A stretch of DNA of 64,000 bases from assembly GCF_963675395.1 (NCBI RefSeq), contig NZ_OY776223.1, positions 3,100,001-3,164,000 of the forward strand. Reading direction: 5' to 3'. Each line of letters begins with the position of its first letter. The stretch's first letter is position 1. This DNA comes from an uncultured Vibrio sp. Its GTDB lineage: Bacteria > Pseudomonadota > Gammaproteobacteria > Enterobacterales > Vibrionaceae. The notes under the pieces were generated by a model. It saw only the letters and a program-made list of their open reading frames with translations, did no database searches and had not been told where the DNA came from. Positions 56,574-63,953 of this stretch are shown piece after piece. Position numbers and translations under genes: made by a program.

Positions 56574-56693
56574 TAACAAACAATTCAAGAGGGATTCGTA
56601 ACGCGTGGCATTTTTACTATGCGTTAATTTTAGTGATTAAGGTGGTTTGCGTTGGCATCGGTGTTGCGTTACTCACCCCTTAATTGGGCGTTA
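56574..56693 (+). repeat. attC site of a decapitated cassette (site 10)
   Basis: TAACAAACAATT to GGGCGTTA, 120 bases, just beyond the IS30 element. Its opening GTCGCCTAAC requires a cassette beginning GTTAGGCGAC, which is not present in the window. Only about 12 bases of that cassette remain before this attC. Confidence 0.9.
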
Positions 56694-57056
56694 GTTGCCA
56701 AAGAGAAAAACGCAGCTAAAGCAGAATGTTTAGGGTCAATGTTCGAGTTTTTTTGGTTAGATTTTCGTATTTCAATTTCTAGTTATTTTGGTTTGTGAAA
56801 ATCGTGCTTTGGTTTCTTGTGCGGTTTGTTTTTTGTTTCAGAAGCCGATTGACTTGTTGAAAGTCAGCTCTGTAACACTGTCAGTCTAAAAGAGTTTTTT
56901 GGTGTTGTTAGTCAGCTTGCTACGGTGTGGTATATTCCAAGTGGTTCCAGTGACAGGCTCTTTGAAACTACGCCTGATTTGAGTCTTTCGAAGCACATAA
57001 AGCCAGTGTTGGCAAAGCGGCAATAGACTTCAAATCAACACGTTAGGTTTGGCAAC
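56691..57056 (+). other. Cassette 11: cassette related to cassette 7, no coding frame
   Basis: Its body runs parallel to that of cassette 7 from TTAGTTGCCAA to TTGGCAAC, with shared blocks such as GCTTTGGTTTCTTGTG, TTCCAAGTGGTT and TGTTGGCAAAGCGGCAAT. In the frame open in cassette 7 it has TGA at 56796-56798 and length differences that are not multiples of three. It is probably a non-coding cassette or a decayed copy. Confidence 0.7.
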
Positions 57057-57177
57057 TAACAAAGCATTCAAGAGGGATTCACAACGCTCGGCAGTTTTGG
57101 TTTGAATTAGCTTTAGTGTTTACGGCACAATGGTTTAGTTTGGGTGGTAGCGTTGTTCACCCCTTAATGCGGCGTTA
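57057..57177 (+). repeat. attC site 11
   Basis: TAACAAAGCATT to GCGGCGTTA, 121 bases, close to attC 7. Confidence 0.92.
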
Positions 57178-57203
57178 ACTGGATTGATGACGAGGTAAGT
57201 CCG

Positions 57204-57701
57204 ATGAAAAGAATTGCGGTCATTGGTTCCGGCGGTTCGGGTAAATCCACATTTTCGGCACTATTAGGTAAAAAGTTGAATTTGCCTGTTCATCATCTCG
57301 ATCAGCTGTATTGGAAACCAAATTGGGTTAAAACTCCAAAAGATGATTGGCTCAAAATTCAAAAAAGTCTTTGTGAAAGCAAGTGTTGGATTATCGATGG
57401 TAATTACCAGAGCACCCTTGATATAAGGTTTGAAGCTTGTGACACAGTAATATTCTTAGATGTAAACCGATATACCTGTATCTATCGAGCACTAAAGAGA
57501 ACATTATTAAGTAGTAAGCGTCCAGATTTACCTGAAGGTTGCGATGAAAGGTTTGATATCGAGTTCATCAAATTTTTATGGGACTATCCCAAAAATTCGA
57601 AACCCGTAATAATGGACAAACTCAATACACTTACAAGCAATAAGCGTGTAATTATCGCAAAATCGGTAGAGCAAGCACTCCACCTTTGCAAATCCAGTTA
57701 A
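57204..57701 (+). CDS. Cassette 12: P-loop kinase-like protein (adenylate-kinase/FlaR type)
   Basis: A 165-residue P-loop protein. It has Walker A IGSGGSGKST (residues 7-16), then HHLDQLYWKPNW, the WIIDGNYQ segment typical of the DNA-topology-modulation FlaR-like kinases, and VIFLDVNRYTCIYRALKRTL. These proteins resemble small-molecule kinases, but their substrate is unknown. GAGGTAAG precedes the ATG. It is the last recognisable cassette, and its stop is the TAA of a truncated attC. Confidence 0.82.
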   Translation: MKRIAVIGSGGSGKSTFSALLGKKLNLPVHHLDQLYWKPNWVKTPKDDWLKIQKSLCESKCWIIDGNYQSTLDIRFEACDTVIFLDVNRYTCIYRALKRTLLSSKRPDLPEGCDERFDIEFIKFLWDYPKNSKPVIMDKLNTLTSNKRVIIAKSVEQALHLCKSS

Positions 57702-57722
57702 CAAACAGTTCAAGAGGGATTC
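57699..57722 (+). repeat. Truncated attC ending the array
   Basis: The first 24 bases (TAACAAACAGTTCAAGAGGG and four more) match the other sites, and then the sequence changes abruptly to unrelated DNA. AATCCAGTTAAC pairs with the cassette start GTTAACTGGATT, so this is the correct attC, cut by a rearrangement. Confidence 0.88.
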
Positions 57723-58229
57723 TCGATATTGTCATAAGATATTGTTCTATATGGGTTTTTATTTTTGTTGCCCCCAAGGGGGAGCATTGAGGGGAACTGC
57801 GGAAAATAACTCTTAATTGTGATTTAAATCACTATTTGTGCTTGTTTTTGTTTCGGCTCTTCACCGAATAGCCATCTCAGATCAAAATGTTCTCAAGAGT
57901 AGCAATTCAAGTTTGTGGAACTAATCTCAGGATTCGAGATACTATTTTAAGATAGCGCCCAAGTTTTTTAAAGCGGAGTTCAAACACGTTAATTTGCCCC
58001 CATTTCTTATATGGAAACCACGTATTTACAAAGTGAGTTAGCAATTAAAGTTAAGATGCGGTCGTATATTCGGCTTCTTGTTGAAGGGGCTACCTTCTAG
58101 CCTTTGATGTTTTGCGCACCTACTGTCCTCATCGTGCTATCAGCTTTAAAAGCATGACGGAATGGCCAGGTTTTCAGTAGGTTGGTCTTACCCTTTATGC
58201 TTCATCATTTTGTAAAATCTAAGAATCTA
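57723..58229. other. Junction region beyond the integron, no gene recognised
   Basis: About 500 bases with no credible gene. It includes short hairpins such as GCCCCCAAGGGGGAGC and GCTACCTTCTAGCC. It looks like fused remnants of mobile DNA, but no specific element can be named. Confidence 0.45.
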
Positions 58230-58937
58230 TTAGTAATTAATTTGTGAGCAAAACAGGTTTGTATTTAGTCTCATACCGAAGCATTGCCCACCATTCTTGA
58301 ACTGCTTTCCATCACCAAAAGTTGTGTAGAGCATTGCAGCGGTTGTTTCTCCAACATCTTCAATTTCCATTAATCGTTGGCATTATTGAACCCATAACAT
58401 TGACAGAACGGAAACGACATTGGCTGGTATTGATGTTTCTCCATCAAGAGCTGTTTGAACCGACGCTTTTAAACCTTTTTCACCTCTTGGGTTAGCAACG
58501 CCATCACCTAACATCGTTCCTCGAATATGCTGCCCTAAAGAAACTACACTGCGAGATAATAAACGGCGACTACTCTCTAAAGAATGCATTGACTGTTGCT
58601 CTAATGATTTTGGGCGGCTGTATTTGATAGCTATTTGAATTGCTGCGTTAGCAATAGCATCATTGTGATCAGTTTTATGGTCTTCCAAGTACCCTTTCAC
58701 TTTTTTGGGGTTAATGATGCGTACTTGATGCCCATATTTTTCAGTAAGTTGTCCCCAGTAATGGCAACCGCAGCAGCCTTCCATAGCAACAATAGAAGGC
58801 TTTGCGATAGCAAGAAACTCTTTCATTTTCTGTCGGCTTAAGGGCTTATTGGAAAGCAATTCACCATGAACACTGGTGTGACAGGCTTGAAGAACATTTT
58901 TGGCTAAGTCTATAGCGATAACATTTGTCGTCAACAT
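58230..58937 (-). pseudogene. IS110-family transposase remnant
   Basis: The N-terminal DEDD domain is intact: AIDLAKNVLQACH (D), VAMEGCCGCHYWG (E), KTDHNDAIANAA (D, D). A TAA at 58383-58385 interrupts the frame after residue 184. Reading straight on in the same frame gives CQRLMEIEDVGETTAAMLY and TFGDGKQFKNGGQ, the start of the Transposase_20 domain. The family sequence then breaks off after about GMR near 58288. So it has both a nonsense mutation and a 3' deletion and cannot be active. Confidence 0.88.
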
Positions 58938-59314
58938 ATTGGAATCCTTGTCCTAGTATCATTCTCCTAAGCCTAATTGGCAAAGGAGGGAGTAGATTCC
59001 ATACATCATGCTGGCAACTAGGAAGAAATCCTTCTCGGTTACCTAAATCACCTTTGCCCCAAGACGTGCTAGAGCTGTTACTCGCAACATTTCTGCCAAC
59101 TACCTAATGACTTAAATTGACTAATCCGAAGTAATAATTGTCTACTTGGCAATAGCTGATGTGGGTATGTGAGTGGCTAAGTCACCTATTCATTAATAGC
59201 GATACTTCGCACGTGCAATCCTTGATTTTATATAGTTTCCGAGCCACTTTTATATGTGCAGCTCTATGCATTTAGCCTAGCTTCACTATTTAAAGGATAA
59301 CTGGGGACCGTATT
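58938..59314. other. Region between IS110 remnant and the DUF3604 gene
   Basis: About 375 bases without a gene. The part next to the transposase start (about 58960-59070) can fold through GGCAAAGG and CCTTTGCC and corresponds to the non-coding end that encodes a bridge RNA in IS110 relatives. The remainder should hold the promoter of the next operon. Confidence 0.45.
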
Positions 59315-61144
59315 ATGAACATATGGAAGCTCTCACATCTCGCAACCGCTACAAGTTGCTATATAGCGACTCTCATTTTGGCACCTTATGCTATCGCAAA
59401 TACATCTGAAAATGATGTGCCTAAGAATCCGTTAAAAGAAGCCTACTTTGGTGAGCAACACGTCCACACTGGTGTATCTATGGATGCGTTTATTGCCGGC
59501 AACAGGCTAACACCAGATGATGCGTATCGATTTGCTCAAGGCGAAGAGATCATGGTTAACGGCAGTATGCACAAAATCAAACGCCCACTGGATTTTGTCG
59601 CAGTGACCGATCACTCTGAGTTTATGGGCGAAGCATATAGCCTGATGAATGAAGGCGCTCCGGGTTATGATCATGAAATTGCTGTCGCGTTTCGCGAAGC
59701 GCCGGATCTTGATACGGCATTGAAACTTTACGGTAAGTACGTCCTTACGCCTTTAGCTGGTGGTGGTGACCCTCACCCCGAATTTTTCCAAGGTATCAAA
59801 GCGATAAAATCGACATGGAAGAAAAATTACGAAGCAACAGAAAAGCATTATCAACCGGGTAAATTTACTACCATTCATGCCTATGAATGGACCTCTGCAC
59901 CTGGTGGCTCGAACCAGCATCGCAATGTTTTCTTCCGCGATACAAATGTACCCGAAATGCCATTTTCCTCAAACGATGGTGCGGATCCGGAAATGCTATG
60001 GGCTTGGATGCAAACTCAACGTGACGATGGAAAAAAGGTATTTGCTATTCCTCATAACTCTAATGAATCAAAAGGTTTGTTATTTGCAGAAGCGAGCCTG
60101 ACTGGTGTGCCAATTAACAAAGAGTATGCCAAAACTCGGGCAAGTATGGAGCCGTTAGTCGAGATGATGCAAGTCAAAGGAAATTCTGAAGTTGTCCCAA
60201 ATTTCTGGCCAAACGATGAATTTGCTGATTTTGAAAACGCTTTGACGATTCAAAAATTTAACGGCCGTGGTTTCATAAAAGAAAACTTCGTCCGTTATGG
60301 ATTGGGTCGAGGCATCAAGTATCATGCTGAGCTAGGAATTAACCCATTTAAGTACGGCTTTGTTGGCGGAACAGATAGTCACAATGGTACGCCGAGTAAC
60401 GTCGAAGAAGACAATTACAAAGTGGGTAGCCATGGTTACGCAGACCAAACTGCTCAAGTTCGCTCTACATCAATGTTAGATGGTGAGATGTCCATCGCTG
60501 ATTCTAACCCTGGAGCTCTCACAGCAGTTTGGGCAGAGTCGAACACACGCGGTGCGATTTGGGATTCGATGCTCGCGAAGGAAACTTTCGCAACAAGCGG
60601 TCCTCGAATGAAAGTGCGTTTCTTTGCCGGACAAGGCTTCTCGAAAAGCTATGCGAGTTACGAAGCATTGGTTTCCGATGGTTATAAAAAAGGTGTACCA
60701 ATGGGAGGTGATTACAAAGGTTCAAAAGCGCCTCAGTTCCTAGTTTGGGCGATGAAAGATCCTATTGGTCCTAATCTAGACCGCATCCAGATTATTAAAG
60801 GCTGGATTGAAAATGGTGAGCCGAAAGATACCGTTTATAACGTTGTCGCTTCGGGTAAACGTTTGAAATCGGATGGAACTGTCGCACCTATTGATGCGCC
60901 AATAAATTTAAATACTGGTGAGTTTAACTCTGAAAAAGGTGACCCTGAGTTGATGGGTGTTTGGACTGATCCAAACTGGAACCCTAAACAGGAAGCGTTT
61001 TATTATGTTCGTGTTCTCCAGTTGCCAACGGCTCGATGGACACTTTACGACGAGTTACGTGAGGGGGTGAAGTACCCAGATGATGTGAAGCGACAAATCG
61101 TTGAACGTGCCTGGGCGTCGCCAATTTGGTATGAGGTGAAGTAA
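59315..61144 (+). CDS. DUF3604 family protein (PHP-like metal-dependent hydrolase fold)
   Basis: A 609-residue exported protein with a signal peptide (residues 1-28, ending YAIA/NTSE). Metal-type histidine motifs match DUF3604 and PHP-like hydrolases: FGEQHVHTGVSMDA, VAVTDHSEFMG, AIPHNSNESK and VGGTDSHNGTPS. The substrate is unknown. It leads an operon with a membrane isomerase (7-base gap) and a HupE/UreJ protein. An AAAGGATAAC sequence lies about 20 bases before the ATG, and the nearer GGGG may serve as binding site. Confidence 0.85.
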   Translation: MNIWKLSHLATATSCYIATLILAPYAIANTSENDVPKNPLKEAYFGEQHVHTGVSMDAFIAGNRLTPDDAYRFAQGEEIMVNGSMHKIKRPLDFVAVTDHSEFMGEAYSLMNEGAPGYDHEIAVAFREAPDLDTALKLYGKYVLTPLAGGGDPHPEFFQGIKAIKSTWKKNYEATEKHYQPGKFTTIHAYEWTSAPGGSNQHRNVFFRDTNVPEMPFSSNDGADPEMLWAWMQTQRDDGKKVFAIPHNSNESKGLLFAEASLTGVPINKEYAKTRASMEPLVEMMQVKGNSEVVPNFWPNDEFADFENALTIQKFNGRGFIKENFVRYGLGRGIKYHAELGINPFKYGFVGGTDSHNGTPSNVEEDNYKVGSHGYADQTAQVRSTSMLDGEMSIADSNPGALTAVWAESNTRGAIWDSMLAKETFATSGPRMKVRFFAGQGFSKSYASYEALVSDGYKKGVPMGGDYKGSKAPQFLVWAMKDPIGPNLDRIQIIKGWIENGEPKDTVYNVVASGKRLKSDGTVAPIDAPINLNTGEFNSEKGDPELMGVWTDPNWNPKQEAFYYVRVLQLPTARWTLYDELREGVKYPDDVKRQIVERAWASPIWYEVK

Positions 61145-61151
61145 ACTCAAC

Positions 61152-62021
61152 ATGATTAAAAGTATTATTAGAGAACCCCTTTTTCATTTTGCTGTTTTAG
61201 GTGGTCTGCTTTTCTCAGCCTGGTCGTGGGTAAGCCCATCGACCTCGGCTGAGGGCAATAAAGATACGATTGTGATCGACCAAAGCCGCCTTAATCATCT
61301 TGAGACGCTTTGGAAAGCTCAGTGGAAACGCGACCCCGCTCCTGAAGATGTGGCTGCAATTATCGATCGTCATTTACGTCAGGAGGTGTTCTATCGTGAA
61401 GCTATAAATATGGGGCTTGATAAAGATGATGATATAATACGGACTCGCTTGGCGCAGAAAATGGAAGCAGTCGCGAGTGATTTGAGCTCTCTTATGAAGC
61501 CACCTACTGATGCCGAGCTGCGAGCGTTTCATCAACAGCGAGCTGATCTCTTTACCCTCCCTGATGCAATAGCTTTCGAGCAGATTCTTTTCTTACCTTC
61601 AGAAATGGACAGTCCAGAATCAGAGCAGTTGCTGGCGGATCTTCAAGTAGGTGGTGAACTTCCTGACGACAGGCTGAACAAACTGTCGGTTTCATCGGAT
61701 TGGGAACTCACCTCAGTGCAAATCATTAATAATTCGTTTGGAAGTGATTTTTCTGAGACTCTAGCTCAAACTCCGGTGGGGGAGTGGGTTGGACCAATCC
61801 GATCCGGACTTGGATATCATCTGGTGCGAGTTCGAGAAAGTGAACCCGCTCATTTGGCACCTTTTGACGAAATTGAAGAGTATGTCGCGCAGCAATATGA
61901 ATACTACGCCGTATTAGATGCTCAGAAAGAGATGTTTCAGGCGTTATTGGATAGATATCAGGTGCAGATCACCGCGAATAATGTTCCTGAACAAATAATG
62001 CAGGAGTACACACAGCCATGA
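61152..62021 (+). CDS. Membrane-anchored PpiC-type peptidyl-prolyl isomerase
   Basis: A 289-residue protein with one N-terminal membrane helix (about residues 11-28, FHFAVLGGLLFSAWSWV). A SurA/PpiD-like helical segment with a parvulin-like domain follows (IAFEQILFLPSEM to GPIRSGLGYHLVRVRESEP). It would act in the periplasm as chaperone or isomerase. It overlaps the next gene by 4 bases, so it is translationally coupled. The partner is probably the DUF3604 or the HupE/UreJ product, by context. Confidence 0.82.
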   Translation: MIKSIIREPLFHFAVLGGLLFSAWSWVSPSTSAEGNKDTIVIDQSRLNHLETLWKAQWKRDPAPEDVAAIIDRHLRQEVFYREAINMGLDKDDDIIRTRLAQKMEAVASDLSSLMKPPTDAELRAFHQQRADLFTLPDAIAFEQILFLPSEMDSPESEQLLADLQVGGELPDDRLNKLSVSSDWELTSVQIINNSFGSDFSETLAQTPVGEWVGPIRSGLGYHLVRVRESEPAHLAPFDEIEEYVAQQYEYYAVLDAQKEMFQALLDRYQVQITANNVPEQIMQEYTQP

Positions 62022-63013
62022 TGTTTCGCTTTGTGGTTAAATTGCTGGTCTGTCTACTTGCTTGTCTCTCTGCCGCACAAGCTCACGAAGTGAGGCCAGC
62101 CTATTTACAAATTGATGAGCAGTCTCCAAAGCAATATGAGCTGTTATGGAAGATCCCGACGAAAGATGGCATGGTTCAAAATATCCGTCCCGCATTTGAT
62201 TCAGGTTTTACGCTGACACCACTACCGGGTCAAAACGTTATCAATGGCTTTGTTCTTTTCCGCTATCGCCTGATTGGTGAAAAAGATCTTGCGGGTTCGA
62301 CACTGGTGATCGAAAACCTTAACCGTACGGCAATGGATACATTAGTAAACATTTCGCTACTTGATGGTTCTCACTACAGTTTATTGCTGAAACCGCGAGA
62401 AAACGCCATTGAGATACCACAGGCTGAAACTGGCTTGCAGTTGGTCTTTTCCTATACGCGTTTGGGTATCGAACACATACTTGAAGGCTGGGATCATCTG
62501 GCCTTTGTAGCGGCGCTCATGTTGATTGTGAGTGGATGGCCGATGTTATTTAAGACCATTACCGCATTTACTGTAGCGCACTCGATTACATTGGGTCTTG
62601 CAACACTGGATTATGTCTCTTTGCCGCCGCCGCCGGTAGAAGCGATGATCGCACTCAGTATCGTTCTGATTACAGCCGAAGCGATACAGCTTCGCCATGA
62701 TCGTCAGACTCTTGCCAGTCGCTGGCCTTGGACTCTGGCTTTTACCTTTGGCTTATTGCACGGTTTTGGTTTTGCAGGTGCACTAAAAGAAATCGGTCTT
62801 CCGCAAGTCGATGTTCCAGTAGCACTTTTGTTCTTTAATGTGGGGGTGGAATTGGGACAACTGCTGTTTATCGCTACCTTGCTGGCTCTCATTGGACTCT
62901 ATCGCAAGCTCGCCACATTTCCTAAATCAGCGCCCGTCTATTCCGCTTATTGTATTGGCACTTTGGCGACATTCTGGTTGATAGAGCGCTTAGATTCGAT
63001 GTTTATCAGCTAG
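62018..63013 (+). CDS. HupE/UreJ-family membrane protein
   Basis: 331 residues. A signal peptide (ending AQA/HEV) and an extracytoplasmic domain of about 130 residues precede six or seven membrane helices. The helices carry the HupE/UreJ signatures GIEHILEGWDHLAFV, AFTVAHSITLGLA and LLHGFGFAGAL. His/Asp residues inside these helices are thought to carry nickel or cobalt in the family. No urease or hydrogenase genes are near, so the metal or function is open. It is the third gene of the operon with DUF3604 and PpiC. Confidence 0.85.
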   Translation: MMFRFVVKLLVCLLACLSAAQAHEVRPAYLQIDEQSPKQYELLWKIPTKDGMVQNIRPAFDSGFTLTPLPGQNVINGFVLFRYRLIGEKDLAGSTLVIENLNRTAMDTLVNISLLDGSHYSLLLKPRENAIEIPQAETGLQLVFSYTRLGIEHILEGWDHLAFVAALMLIVSGWPMLFKTITAFTVAHSITLGLATLDYVSLPPPPVEAMIALSIVLITAEAIQLRHDRQTLASRWPWTLAFTFGLLHGFGFAGALKEIGLPQVDVPVALLFFNVGVELGQLLFIATLLALIGLYRKLATFPKSAPVYSAYCIGTLATFWLIERLDSMFIS

Positions 63014-63054
63014 TAAGGTTTTGTTCACCGGAGTCGTCGGTGTGAGTTCCGTAT

Positions 63055-63070
63055 CGTGTCGGCCGACACG
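63055..63070. promoter_or_regulatory. 16-bp perfect palindrome
   Basis: CGTGTCGGCCGACACG lies 42 bases after the operon stop. It has no immediate T run, although CCCCTTTTT follows about 6 bases later, so it may be a weak terminator or an operator. Confidence 0.5.
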
Positions 63071-63268
63071 AATCTGCCCCTTTTTAAGCTAGACAGAGAG
63101 CATTGACGACTTTATCTCACCACTTCTTGAGCTATTTTCCTAATAGCAGAGTATGAGCCTAGTTGTGCATTTTGGACTATACATGCATGATCGGTAATTT
63201 GTCGGGTTCAGAATGAAAGAAGCCTGTTAGCCTTATGTATGGCTTGGATTAGCAAGGAAAAATTGAAT

Positions 63269-63838
63269 ATGAAGAGAATAATAAAATGTCTGGTGTTCTG
63301 CTGCATTGCTCTATCATCACATTCAGCTAATGCTGATTTAGAGGTGATTTTCGCAAAGGAAGCGGAAATGCCTTTTGCGTTGTCACTAACCAAGCTTAGT
63401 AATTCGCCTAGCAAATTTAGTAACTCAATTAAGAAGTTCAGCAATTCGGCATCAAATTTCTCAAACTCTCCATCAAAATTCGATAACAGCCCATCTAAGC
63501 AAGACAATGGCAAAAGTGGGAAAAACCGCCTGCTCATAAAAAAATTAGGAAGTTATGACTATATTGGATACTACGTGTGGAACGGTGAAGGGGTAATGAA
63601 CTTTTTCTCACCAAAGGGAACGAGGCTATTTTATTCACCTGCCGATACTGATGCTGTATTTGATGGCTCTGATGGCAAATACTGTGGCACATTGGCGAGG
63701 ATAGAAAATGAGGATGTTCTTGTAATTACGGAGTCAGGTCAAATAGCTTTACCAAAGAAGGTATTTCATTATTCTAATCAGCGCAGAAGAAATCGAATTC
63801 ATCAGGTTCATACACAGGTGGCAAGTAATAATGCCTAG
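63269..63838 (+). CDS. Secreted protein with seven-residue Asn/Ser repeats
   Basis: The ATG at 63269, with AAGGA 10 bases upstream, gives 189 residues; the frame could extend ten codons to 63239. The signal peptide ends near SANA/DLEV. Residues 37-82 consist of about six tandem heptads of the form K-F-S-N-S-P-S (KLSNSPSKFSNSIKKFSNSA and so on). After a basic linker comes a compact domain (YIGYYVWNGEGVMNFFSP; YCGTLARIENEDVLVITESG). The function is unknown. Regular NS turns suggest a rigid spacer or surface-binding element. Confidence 0.75.
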   Translation: MKRIIKCLVFCCIALSSHSANADLEVIFAKEAEMPFALSLTKLSNSPSKFSNSIKKFSNSASNFSNSPSKFDNSPSKQDNGKSGKNRLLIKKLGSYDYIGYYVWNGEGVMNFFSPKGTRLFYSPADTDAVFDGSDGKYCGTLARIENEDVLVITESGQIALPKKVFHYSNQRRRNRIHQVHTQVASNNA

Positions 63839-63953
63839 CGTCAGTCACAGTTTATTCAACAAATACCCTATATAGTAACTTGCATATAATCAATACATTG
63901 CTCCGATTATAACTACAAGTATATATAAGTCGCACCCATGGAGGGAGGTCTCT

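Larger units (their letters stand above)
50195..57722 (+). mobile_element. Integron cassette array (about 12 cassettes)
   Basis: The array runs from attI to a truncated attC at 57699-57722. Junctions (G/TT) lie at 50707, 51367, 51809, 52362, 52919, 53509, 53996, 54554, 56690 and 57174. Each cassette begins with the reverse complement of the bases that open its own attC (for example GTTATGTGCC and GGCACATAAC for the first), which confirms the limits. All cassettes read in the same direction. One junction, near 55473-56570, is destroyed and occupied by an IS30 element. Confidence 0.93.

Noticed and set aside
56285..56683. 132-codon plus-strand frame across the IS30 end and attC 10
   Set aside because: A chance fusion of antisense transposase DNA and an open attC. 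Only the attC part is of interest.
50590..57722. Regularly spaced 120-base repeats as a CRISPR array
   Set aside because: They are imperfectly palindromic attC sites separated by genes, headed by an integron integrase; there are no short identical repeats or cas genes.
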